From Sulfurimonas sp. (GTDB lineage Bacteria; Campylobacterota; Campylobacteria; Campylobacterales; Sulfurimonadaceae): a stretch of DNA of 11,224 nt. The notes below the pieces were generated by a model, which worked only from the letters and a program-made list of their open reading frames with translations, did no database searches and was not told where the DNA came from. The first letter of the stretch is position 1, and each line of letters starts with the position of its first letter. This document shows positions 1 through 6,208 of the stretch, piece after piece. Position numbers and translations under genes: made by a program. The stretch covers positions 1-11,224 of the forward strand of contig WFPU01000223.1 of the NCBI GenBank assembly GCA_015487435.1, in the 5' to 3' direction.

Positions 1-28
1 AGAGAAAATGGAGTTTTAGGGGCTATAT

Positions 29-973
29 ATGCAAAAAGTTAGGGAGTTTTTAAAAGATACACCATATGATGATTATGAAATAGAGATAGCTTCAGCAGAT
101 GCAAGTTTTAGAAGATATTTTAGATTAAAAAAAGAGAATGAGAGTTTAATTCTTATGGATTCATCCTTAGAGTTAGATTCTCTTAAACCATTTGTAGATA
201 TTACTTTTAGGCTTTTAGCTGTTGGTGTAGATGTACCTCAAATATATTTTAAAGATTTAGAAAAAGGTTATTTAGTTTTGCAAGATTTTGGCTCTAGTGA
301 TTTACTTACAAAATTAGATGAAAATAATTTCAAAGACTTGTATAAAATGGCAATTAACGAGATAGTAAAAATGCAAGAGGCAGATATAAATAATTTACCT
401 ATATATGATGATGAGTTTTTAAAATTAGAGATGAATCTAATGGAGGAGTGGTTTTTAGAAAAATACTTAGATATAAAACTTGAAGATAAACAAAAAAACA
501 TGATAAAAGATACACTAAGTAATATCTCAAAAGAGGTGCTAAAACAACCACAAAACTACTTTGTTCATCGTGATTTTCACTCAAGAAACATTATGAATCC
601 AGATGTCAATACTCTTGGAATTATAGATTATCAAGATGCTATGAATGGGGCTATCACTTATGATTTGGTATCGCTTTTAAAAGATTTATATATCCGCTAC
701 GAACCAAAAGAGATGGAAGAATTAGCGCTTTATTTTCGTGATTTAAAAGGTTTAGATGTAAGCGATGAAGAATTTATAAGATGGTTCGATTTTATGGGAC
801 TCCAACGACATATAAAAGTGCTTGGAATATTTGCAAGACTCTATCTTCGTGATGATAAAGATGGATATTTAAAAGATTTACCTTTGACATTAAAATATAT
901 TTTAGAGACATCTAAAAAGTATGATGAGACTAAAGAATTATTTAAATTATTATCTAAAGTTGAGTTAAAATGA
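29..973 (+). CDS. amgK: AmgK-like anomeric sugar kinase (aminoglycoside phosphotransferase fold)
   Basis: Probable N-acetylmuramate/N-acetylglucosamine anomeric kinase. It would phosphorylate C1 of MurNAc with ATP in the cytoplasm, the step before MurU in peptidoglycan sugar salvage. The 314 residues show the APH/COG3178 plan. Residues 24-32 (DASFRRYFR) match the N-terminal AmgK motif, and residues 83-88 (LVLQDF) mark the hinge. H180-R-D182-F-H-S-R-N187 is the Brenner catalytic loop, and D200 in IIDYQDA is the metal-binding Asp. Pseudomonas AmgK is slightly longer, at about 340 residues. The start is supported by AGGGG at 18-22, six bases before the ATG. The stop overlaps the murU start (ATGA at 970-973), so the two are translationally coupled, and this pairing is the main support for the specific name. 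A different sugar specificity cannot be excluded. The promoter lies off the left edge. Confidence 0.82.
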   Translation: MQKVREFLKDTPYDDYEIEIASADASFRRYFRLKKENESLILMDSSLELDSLKPFVDITFRLLAVGVDVPQIYFKDLEKGYLVLQDFGSSDLLTKLDENNFKDLYKMAINEIVKMQEADINNLPIYDDEFLKLEMNLMEEWFLEKYLDIKLEDKQKNMIKDTLSNISKEVLKQPQNYFVHRDFHSRNIMNPDVNTLGIIDYQDAMNGAITYDLVSLLKDLYIRYEPKEMEELALYFRDLKGLDVSDEEFIRWFDFMGLQRHIKVLGIFARLYLRDDKDGYLKDLPLTLKYILETSKKYDETKELFKLLSKVELK

Positions 974-1599
974 TAGCAATGATTTTAGCAGCTGGGCGAG
1001 GGGAGCGGATGCGTCCACTTACAGATACTTTACCAAAGCCACTTTTAGAAGTTAAAAACAAGCCTCTTATTATTTACATAATAGAAAAACTAGTAAGGAA
1101 TGGATTTAAAACAATAGTTATAAATATAGCTCATTTAGGCTATAAAATACCACAAGCTCTTGGTAATGGAAAAAGATGGGGTATAGATATAATATACTCA
1201 GATGAACAAGAAGAGGGTGCCTTAGAGAGTGCTGGTGGAATTATAAAAGCATTACCGCATCTAGGTGAAAAATTTTTAGTAGTAAATGGAGATGTTTGGT
1301 GTGATTATGAATTTGATAACAACTTTGATTTAAAAGATAAGTTAGCACATCTTATTTTAGTGCAAAATCCAGACCATAATCAAGATGGAGATTTTTACTT
1401 TAACGATGAAAAATATACATTTAGCGGTATAGGTTATTACAGCTCAAAACTTTTTAATTCTTTAACTTATGGGAGTAAGCCTTTAGCTCCAATATTAAGA
1501 GAAAATATAGAGTTAAATAATATATCTTTAGAACTGTATAATGGTATTTGGAGAGATATTGGCACGCCTCAAAGGCTAAAAGAGATAGATGACGCTTAG
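970..1599 (+). CDS. murU: MurU-like MurNAc-1-phosphate uridylyltransferase
   Basis: Sugar-1-phosphate nucleotidyltransferase that probably makes UDP-MurNAc from MurNAc-1-P and UTP, bypassing MurA/MurB. The GT-A type fold starts with the nucleotide-binding signature, residues 4-26: MILAAGRGERMRPL followed by PKPLL, with K23 the usual catalytic Lys. V105-N-G-D108-V-W carries the metal-binding Asp. Residues 151-155 (FSGIG), 171-178 (PLAPILRE) and 191-199 (NGIWRDIGT, second metal Asp D196) resemble Pseudomonas putida MurU from memory. The length, 209 residues, is close to the 223 of that enzyme. The gene begins inside the kinase stop codon and has only a weak ribosome site, so it is probably translated by coupling. 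Other NDP-sugar pyrophosphorylases share the fold. The short length with no C-terminal left-handed helix domain, and the kinase partner, favour MurU. Confidence 0.83.
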   Translation: MIAMILAAGRGERMRPLTDTLPKPLLEVKNKPLIIYIIEKLVRNGFKTIVINIAHLGYKIPQALGNGKRWGIDIIYSDEQEEGALESAGGIIKALPHLGEKFLVVNGDVWCDYEFDNNFDLKDKLAHLILVQNPDHNQDGDFYFNDEKYTFSGIGYYSSKLFNSLTYGSKPLAPILRENIELNNISLELYNGIWRDIGTPQRLKEIDDA

Positions 1600-2411
1600 A
1601 GATTATTTAAGTACTTAGCGACAGCATCTTCATCATTTGTGTGTGGCAAGATTATATTTGCAAGCTCTTTTACTTTTGTTTGTGCATTAGCAACTGCAAC
1701 AGAGGTTCCAGCTAATTCAAACATCCCTAAATCATTAAAATTATCTCCAAAAACTGTATAGTCTTTAAAATCTAACTTTAAGTAATCATTTACAATTTGA
1801 AGTCCACTTGATTTATCAGCATGTGGGTTTAATACTGTAAGGTAAAAACAGCCCATATAAGCTTCTGGTGCTAAAATACACTTTATATTATCTCCAAAAA
1901 TACTTTGAAGCTTTTTTTGAAATATGGTTAATATCTCTTCATCTGCCATATAAGAGATTTTAAAATTTTCATCCATGGCATATGTATTATCAACTAATAT
2001 TAAATGCTCATCATTTATATAACGACCTAATAATCTGCGTTGATACTCATTTCCATCTTTTGGATATAAAAAAACTTCATTAAGTTTTTCCCCTTTTTGG
2101 GCTAAAATAAAAGGTTTAAGAGAGTGTTTAAGTCCAAGATTGATTATCTCACTAGTTATCTCTTTATTTAGTGTTTTTTTATCTATGATTTTATTATCTG
2201 CTACTATTAGTGAGCCATCAAGTAAAACCATTGGGGCATTTATATTTAGGTTTTGTAAGAATTGTTTTGTTTTTTTGTGAGCTCTTGCTGTTGCAACACT
2301 CATTGGATGGCTTAAAGCCATCTTGTTCCACACATCTTTTGAGAAATCACTTATAGTTAAATCATTTTTTAAAAATGTGTGGTCTAGATCAGTTAAAAAT
2401 ACTCCACTCAT
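1596..2411 (-). CDS. Cof-type HAD-IIB family phosphatase
   Basis: Haloacid dehalogenase superfamily hydrolase, probably a cytoplasmic sugar-phosphate or similar phosphatase; the substrate is unknown. All four HAD motifs are visible (numbered from the TTG described below): D9-L-D11-H-T13 (nucleophile and acid/base), T42 in ATARA, K201, and G223-D224-N-F-N-D228. The roughly 130 residues between motifs II and III are the C2-type cap of subfamily IIB, as in Cof, YidA and mannosyl-3-phosphoglycerate phosphatases. The first in-frame initiator is TTG at 2414, but ATG at 2411-2409 overlaps the upstream stop as TGATG and is the likelier start (271 residues). No good Shine-Dalgarno is visible, so coupling to the upstream membrane-protein gene is likely. 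Its stop overlaps the convergent murU stop. It is not the HAD-I type of Pseudomonas MupP, so a role in MurNAc-6-P dephosphorylation is only a guess from proximity. Confidence 0.85.
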   Translation of the reverse strand: MSGVFLTDLDHTFLKNDLTISDFSKDVWNKMALSHPMSVATARAHKKTKQFLQNLNINAPMVLLDGSLIVADNKIIDKKTLNKEITSEIINLGLKHSLKPFILAQKGEKLNEVFLYPKDGNEYQRRLLGRYINDEHLILVDNTYAMDENFKISYMADEEILTIFQKKLQSIFGDNIKCILAPEAYMGCFYLTVLNPHADKSSGLQIVNDYLKLDFKDYTVFGDNFNDLGMFELAGTSVAVANAQTKVKELANIILPHTNDEDAVAKYLNNL

Positions 2412-3859
2412 CAATTATTTTGTAAATCAGGATCGTAACATTTTTGTATATACATACCAGCTATTGCTAAAAAGACTCCTGTGACAGCACTAATAAAAGC
2501 TAATGAACCAAACCATAGAAGTGCAACTAAACCAACAATTTCATGGGGAACATCCATACCGTTTCTTTTAGAACTAACATATGCCGCAATTCTGTAAACT
2601 TGATTTTGATTTACAAGTTTATTCATCTCATAATTTAAATCAGTCTGCTTCCTTTTAAGGTCAAATATTTTAGCATCATAATCTTTAATTTTTAGTTGAT
2701 TATTGCTGTATTTATTGTAAAGAGTTGATTTTTCATTAACTGCTCTTTTTATCAGTAAAGATTTATTTTTTGCAGCATCTTTTGTAAAATTTTCTAGTTC
2801 TTTTCTATATTTAGTTTGTAAAAATTCATTTGTTTCTTGCTGTTTTTTTAGTTGAGCATTTAAGTAATCCATGCGTGAGTGGATAGCATCAATTCTTTTT
2901 TGATAAGTTTTTCCAATTTTAGCGAGTTGCTCTTGAAGTTGAGTTTCAGTAGCAGTTTGTTGATCTAGTGCTTTTGTTCCAGTGGAATAATCAGATACTG
3001 CATATAAGCGTTTCTCTTTTTTATCAATTAATTCTCTGTATTTTTTTTCAGTTGCAGCCCTTGTTAAGAAAGTAGAATCAGCTAGTTTTATTTTCATCTC
3101 TTTTTTTAGTTCAGCAACTTCAATCTCTAATTTTTCTTTATCTTTATTCGCCCCAGATACATTTTGATTAAGTAAAGTTCTTAGACGGCTTTGCATACTC
3201 TCACGCTCTTTATCCCATGCTTCATAAATTTTACTCTCTTTTTCATATAATCCAACTAGTTCAGTATCTATTTTTTCTTTAAAGTTATTATCCATGCTAT
3301 TAAGTTGTTCATTTATATGTTCGTTTTGGCGTTGAACCTGTTCATTAAAATTTTTATTAGCATTAGCAATTTTATTTGCATAAGAATTTTCAACTTTTTC
3401 TATTTTTATCGTATTAATTTTCTTTTTTTGTTCTTCAAGAGTATCTATACTTTGTTGAAGAAGAAGAGATTCATTTTTTCTCTCATCTATTGCAAAAGTT
3501 AAGTTTGCAAAATTACGTTCAAATCCATTTAGCATAGTCTCAAAAGTAATACTAATAAGCAGCAATGTACCTAAGAAAAGTAATATTCTCCAAGAAGTAT
3601 GTTTTGCGTACATCATAGCAGTAGCAATAGGAATTTTTGTCGCTTCAACTACTGCAACAAGTAAAAAAGGCAACCCAGAAACTATGATAGAAGCATAATC
3701 ACCAAATGTTAGCTCACGATCAAATTTATTAATTTCAGTAAAAACAGAATAAGATACTATTATAGATATCATCAAGCCGATTGATACAGCAATTATCTCT
3801 ACTACCCATGCAAATCTAACTAGATTGACACCTACATTAAATAATCTTTTTTGTCTCAT
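2411..3859 (-). CDS. Membrane protein with long central coiled coil, function unknown
   Basis: I do not recognise a named family. The 482 residues start with three hydrophobic segments (about 16-40, 56-83 and 90-108). A charged region rich in Lys, Glu, Gln and Asn follows (about 120-415), with heptad-like spacing typical of a long coiled coil. A long hydrophobic stretch at about 440-470 and a short polar tail (YDPDLQNN) end the protein. The second segment contains E72 and K75 (VVEATKIPIA), an unusual charged pair in a membrane helix. Positive-inside reasoning from the MRQKR N-terminus gives four crossings with the coiled coil in the periplasm, but this is uncertain. The architecture recalls DUF4407-like or phage-type membrane coiled-coil proteins, without clear homology. 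Start: ATG with AGGA ten bases upstream and an extended -10 promoter before it. It is coupled to the downstream HAD gene by TGATG. Confidence 0.78.
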   Translation of the reverse strand: MRQKRLFNVGVNLVRFAWVVEIIAVSIGLMISIIVSYSVFTEINKFDRELTFGDYASIIVSGLPFLLVAVVEATKIPIATAMMYAKHTSWRILLFLGTLLLISITFETMLNGFERNFANLTFAIDERKNESLLLQQSIDTLEEQKKKINTIKIEKVENSYANKIANANKNFNEQVQRQNEHINEQLNSMDNNFKEKIDTELVGLYEKESKIYEAWDKERESMQSRLRTLLNQNVSGANKDKEKLEIEVAELKKEMKIKLADSTFLTRAATEKKYRELIDKKEKRLYAVSDYSTGTKALDQQTATETQLQEQLAKIGKTYQKRIDAIHSRMDYLNAQLKKQQETNEFLQTKYRKELENFTKDAAKNKSLLIKRAVNEKSTLYNKYSNNQLKIKDYDAKIFDLKRKQTDLNYEMNKLVNQNQVYRIAAYVSSKRNGMDVPHEIVGLVALLWFGSLAFISAVTGVFLAIAGMYIQKCYDPDLQNN

Positions 3860-3869
3860 ATATTAATAT

Positions 3870-3873
3870 TCCT
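3870..3873 (-). promoter_or_regulatory. Ribosome binding site of the coiled-coil membrane protein
   Basis: AGGA on the minus strand lies ten bases before the ATG at 3859. The spacing is a little long, but it is the only purine-rich site near this start. Confidence 0.45.
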
Positions 3874-3899
3874 ATACATTTGTTTTATTTTATTACGGC

Positions 3900-3908
3900 A
3901 TTATAGCA
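3900..3908 (-). promoter_or_regulatory. Extended -10 promoter for the coiled-coil/HAD operon
   Basis: The minus strand reads TGCTATAAT, a perfect -10 hexamer preceded by the TGN extension, after a T-rich stretch (ATATTTT). No convincing -35 hexamer is present, as is usual for the housekeeping sigma factor of Campylobacterota. The predicted start is about seven bases downstream, giving a leader of about 35 bases before the ATG at 3859. The promoter lies in the 70-base gap after tgt, so the operon can be transcribed independently of tgt. Confidence 0.65.
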
Positions 3909-3929
3909 AAAATATCAAATTAATTACTT

Positions 3930-5045
3930 TTATCTTTTTGAATAAAACTTTTTTTTAAATTCAGCAAATCTATCTTCAAGTATAGCAACCCTAACTTCTT
4001 TCATAAGATTAAGATAATAATGAAGGTTATGTATTGTTGCTAACCTAAAATAGGTTAACTCTTTAGCACGAAAGAGATGATTTAAATAAGCACGTGTATA
4101 TCTTTTACAAGTTAAGCATTGACACTCTTCATCTATCGGTAATTGGTCCTCTTTAAATTTTGCACCTTTAATATTTATGCGTCCATAAGAGGTAAAGAGA
4201 GTTCCATTTCTAGCATTACGAGTTGGCATTACACAGTCAAACATATCTATTCCACGTTCAATGTTTTCTATCAAATCTTCAGGTGTTCCAACACCCATCA
4301 AGTAGCGTGGTTTATCTTTAGGCATATATTGAACTGTATGCTTTACTGTGTCATACATTTCGTTATTTAGCTCGCCCACTGATAAACCACCAATAGCAAA
4401 ACCATCATAATCCATAGCACAAAGTTCAGTCGCACTTTTTGTTCTAAAAGCTTTGTCTGTCCCACCCTGAATTATAGCAAATATATTTTGTTTTACTCCA
4501 ACACCCTCTTTTTGTTTTTCTCTAAAATAATCAATCGATTCTTGCGCCCAAGCAGTTGTACGCTCAATAGACTTTTTTATACGTTCTTGTGTAGCAGGAA
4601 GTGCAACTAAATCATCTAAAATCATCATAATATCTGAACCTAAATTATGTTGAATATCTATAACTTTCTTAGGTGTAAAAAAATGTTTTGAGCCGTCTAT
4701 GTGTGAGCGAAACTCTATCCCATTTTCTTTTGGTTTTGAGATATCGCTAAGTGAAAATGCTTGAAATCCACCACTATCAGTTAAAAAACTTTTAGGATAA
4801 GTTGTAAATCCATGAAGTTTACCCATCTTTGCGATAGTTTTATCACCTGGTTTTAAATAAGTATGATAAGTATTTGCAAGTATAATTTCAGCACCAAGAA
4901 GATTTAAAATATCATCCATATCAAGAGATTTTACACTTCCTAGAGTTCCTACAGGCATAAAAACTGGTGTTTTAATTGTTGAGTGAGCTGTTGTTATTGT
5001 ACATGCACGGGCATTTTTAGAAGTAGCATCTAGAGTAAAATCCAT
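3930..5045 (-). CDS. tgt: tRNA-guanine transglycosylase (queuosine biosynthesis)
   Basis: Exchanges the guanine at position 34 of GUN-anticodon tRNAs (Asp, Asn, His, Tyr) for a queuosine precursor base. It is a soluble TIM-barrel enzyme. The 371 residues match the usual bacterial length. Visible landmarks: T89-D90-S-G-G (catalytic Asp region), I193-Q-G-G substrate loop, G219-G-L-S-V-G-E, D270 in FDCVMPTRNARNG (catalytic nucleophile region), and the zinc site C308-x-C310-x2-C313 with H339. The base-binding loop reads D144-D-L-V instead of the D-E-C-T familiar from Zymomonas and E. coli enzymes. Start ATG at 5045 is preceded by AGGA at eleven bases and an extended -10 promoter. No other queuosine genes lie in the window. 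The identification is firm; whether preQ1 or another base is the preferred substrate is less certain. Confidence 0.96.
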   Translation of the reverse strand: MDFTLDATSKNARACTITTAHSTIKTPVFMPVGTLGSVKSLDMDDILNLLGAEIILANTYHTYLKPGDKTIAKMGKLHGFTTYPKSFLTDSGGFQAFSLSDISKPKENGIEFRSHIDGSKHFFTPKKVIDIQHNLGSDIMMILDDLVALPATQERIKKSIERTTAWAQESIDYFREKQKEGVGVKQNIFAIIQGGTDKAFRTKSATELCAMDYDGFAIGGLSVGELNNEMYDTVKHTVQYMPKDKPRYLMGVGTPEDLIENIERGIDMFDCVMPTRNARNGTLFTSYGRINIKGAKFKEDQLPIDEECQCLTCKRYTRAYLNHLFRAKELTYFRLATIHNLHYYLNLMKEVRVAILEDRFAEFKKKFYSKR

Positions 5046-5076
5046 ATTTGTTTATATCCTATCTAATATTAATTGA

Positions 5077-5085
5077 ATTATAGCA
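5077..5085 (-). promoter_or_regulatory. Extended -10 promoter for tgt
   Basis: The minus strand reads TGCTATAAT, the same nine bases as the promoter of the coiled-coil operon at 3908-3900. It sits about 31 bases before the tgt ATG at 5045, with no recognisable -35. AGGA follows as the ribosome site, eleven bases before the ATG. Confidence 0.65.
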
Positions 5086-5120
5086 TAGTATACTTTTAGT
5101 GATTTAAAGTAAAATATTTC

Positions 5121-5155
5121 AAGCTAAATAATCATCAATGATTATATAATAGCTT
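5121..5155. terminator. Intergenic hairpin, possible terminator of the small gene
   Basis: The inner stem pairs ATAATCAT (5128-5135) with ATGATTAT (5138-5145). After a small asymmetric internal loop, the outer stem pairs AAGCTA (5121-5126) with TAGCTT (5150-5155). It lies 45 bases after the stop of the small minus-strand gene and before the tgt promoter, where a terminator would be expected. The stem is AT-rich and the minus-strand tail (GAAATATTTT) is only moderately U-rich, so terminator function is uncertain. Confidence 0.35.
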
Positions 5156-5199
5156 TATTTCCTGGTTGTTCAAGCATAAGTGATAAGATTTACTAAAAA

Positions 5200-5409
5200 C
5201 TACTTCAACCCAAGTTCTGAAAAAATCTCTTTAAAAAATTCGCTGATTTTAATTAGCTCTTCTTGTAATGTTCCAAAAGCTTTATCTTCTAATGCCCACT
5301 CTTCGATGCGTTTGACACTATCACTTTTTTGTGAATCGCTAAGTTGATCAGTATTATTGATTGATTCTTTGATTTTGGCAAGTTTTTCATGGTTTTTATG
5401 ATGTGACAT
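5200..5409 (-). CDS. Small charged helical protein, function unknown
   Basis: I do not recognise this 69-residue protein. It begins with a His/Lys-rich segment (MSHHKNHEKLAKIKES). A polar, mostly helical stretch follows, with a Trp at 37 (RIEEWALEDKAF), and the C-terminus is amphipathic and Phe-rich (ISEFFKEIFSELGLK). It has no signal peptide, membrane segment, cysteine or known nucleic-acid-binding motif, so it is probably a cytoplasmic helical bundle or oligomer. It is judged real because of a strong Shine-Dalgarno (AAGGAG at 5420-5415, five bases before ATG), codon use like its neighbours and a plausible -10 upstream. It is monocistronic and divergent from the DJ-1 family gene. A regulatory or stress-related role would be pure guesswork. 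Confidence 0.72.
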   Translation of the reverse strand: MSHHKNHEKLAKIKESINNTDQLSDSQKSDSVKRIEEWALEDKAFGTLQEELIKISEFFKEIFSELGLK

Positions 5410-5414
5410 AAAAG

Positions 5415-5420
5415 CTCCTT
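5415..5420 (-). promoter_or_regulatory. Strong ribosome binding site of the 69-residue protein
   Basis: AAGGAG on the minus strand lies five bases before the ATG at 5409. It is the best argument that this short reading frame is a real gene and that translation starts at 5409. Confidence 0.75.
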
Positions 5421-5435
5421 TTATTTTATATGATT

Positions 5436-5441
5436 ATTCTA
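5436..5441 (-). promoter_or_regulatory. Candidate -10 for the 69-residue protein gene
   Basis: TAGAAT on the minus strand, about 27 bases before the ATG at 5409 and downstream of an A/T-rich run. It has no TGN extension and no clear -35, so this is weaker than the two TGCTATAAT promoters. ATATAT sequences near 5465-5470 are an alternative. Confidence 0.35.
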
Positions 5442-5555
5442 ACTGTTTTTTGTTTAAGTTTTGTATATATTACCTTTTATTTAAAAAGTTTTTGTAACTA
5501 TTATGTTGTTGTTTTTCTTGGGGGTATTATAAAACTAGAAAAGTAAATTTGTTTT

Positions 5556-5564
5556 TGATACAAT
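5556..5564 (+). promoter_or_regulatory. Candidate extended -10 promoter for the DJ-1 family gene
   Basis: The plus strand reads TGATACAAT after a T-run, an extended -10 with one mismatch to TATAAT. It gives a leader of about 32 bases before the ATG at 5603. AAAGGA at 5591-5596 is the ribosome site, six bases before the start. A TATTAT at 5525-5530 is an alternative -10. Confidence 0.45.
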
Positions 5565-5602
5565 GTTTTAAGTAAAAAATATTCCAAATAAAAGGATGAA
5601 AA

Positions 5603-6163
5603 ATGGCTAAAATTTTAGTTCCATTAGCAAAAGGCTTTGAGGAGATAGAGGCTGTTAGTATCATAGATGTGTTGAGGCGTGCTGAGATAGAAGTGATAGT
5701 CGCTTCGCTTGATGAAAATTCATTGGTAGAGGGCGCAAATGGTATAAGTATAAAAACTAATATTGAGTTAAAAGATGTAGCTACTGATACTTTGGATATG
5801 ATAGTATTACCTGGTGGTTGGGATGGTACTTATGCTTTAGCAGATGATGAAGGAGTTCAAAATATTTTAAAAGATATGGATTCTAAGTCTAAACCTATAG
5901 GCGCAATATGTGCTGCTCCATTTGCTCTAAATAAAGCAGGAGTTTTAAAAAGTAAGTACACTTGTTACCCCTCTGTTGAAGATCAAATCCAAAGAGATGG
6001 ATATCTGGGTAGTGAAAAAATGGTAGTAGAAGATGAAAATATTATGACATCTCGTGGAATTGGTACTGCTTTGTGTTTCGCTCTTGAAATAGTTAAAAAA
6101 TTTAAAGGCGATGAGGTATACAAGGCTATAAAATCTGGAATTTTAGCTGATAATTGTAAGTAG
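5603..6163 (+). CDS. DJ-1/YajL (ThiJ/PfpI) family protein
   Basis: Cytoplasmic DJ-1 superfamily member of 186 residues, the usual length for single-domain DJ-1/YajL proteins. The flavodoxin-like fold is recognisable: an N-terminal strand and loop (AKILVPLAKGFEEIEA) with E16 at the position of human DJ-1 E18, then LPGGWDG at 69-75. The nucleophile elbow is AICAAP with C103 aligning with DJ-1 C106, and TSRGIGTALCFALEIV follows near 149-164. The Glu-Cys pair is the redox-sensitive site of the family. Members have been linked to oxidative-stress protection, chaperone activity and disputed glyoxalase/deglycase activities, and the sequence alone does not decide among them. Start is supported by AAAGGA six bases upstream. 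It is monocistronic on the plus strand and converges on the efflux operon. I see no plus-strand terminator with a clear U-tract after it. Confidence 0.9.
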   Translation: MAKILVPLAKGFEEIEAVSIIDVLRRAEIEVIVASLDENSLVEGANGISIKTNIELKDVATDTLDMIVLPGGWDGTYALADDEGVQNILKDMDSKSKPIGAICAAPFALNKAGVLKSKYTCYPSVEDQIQRDGYLGSEKMVVEDENIMTSRGIGTALCFALEIVKKFKGDEVYKAIKSGILADNCK

Positions 6164-6208
6164 TACTAAATTAAACCTCTAATTGAACTCTCTGATTAAT
6201 TATAAAAG

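Noticed and set aside
1..28. Possible tail of an upstream gene (frame 2 ends with TAG at 17-19; frame 1 with TAG at 40-42)
   Set aside because: Only five to thirteen codons are visible in either frame, too few to identify a product or choose the frame. An upstream cotranscribed gene is plausible but cannot be supported.
268..584. Minus-strand reading frames inside the kinase gene
   Set aside because: Shadows of the amgK coding strand; composition is unnatural and no start signals are present.
2412..2414. TTG at 2414 as the start of the HAD gene
   Set aside because: An ATG follows immediately at 2411, overlaps the upstream stop as TGATG, and is a more common initiator; the difference is a single residue.
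3305..3502. Plus-strand reading frame of 65 codons rich in Phe and Ile
   Set aside because: It is the complement of the coiled-coil region on the minus strand; the odd composition mirrors Lys/Glu/Asn codons and there is no ribosome site.
4143..4370. Plus-strand frame opposite tgt
   Set aside because: Lies fully inside the strongly identified tgt gene and resembles no protein family.
5046..5199. preQ1 riboswitch or other structured leader before tgt
   Set aside because: The tgt promoter leaves a leader of only about 25 bases, and no preQ1 aptamer-like C-rich loop with an A-rich tail is visible.
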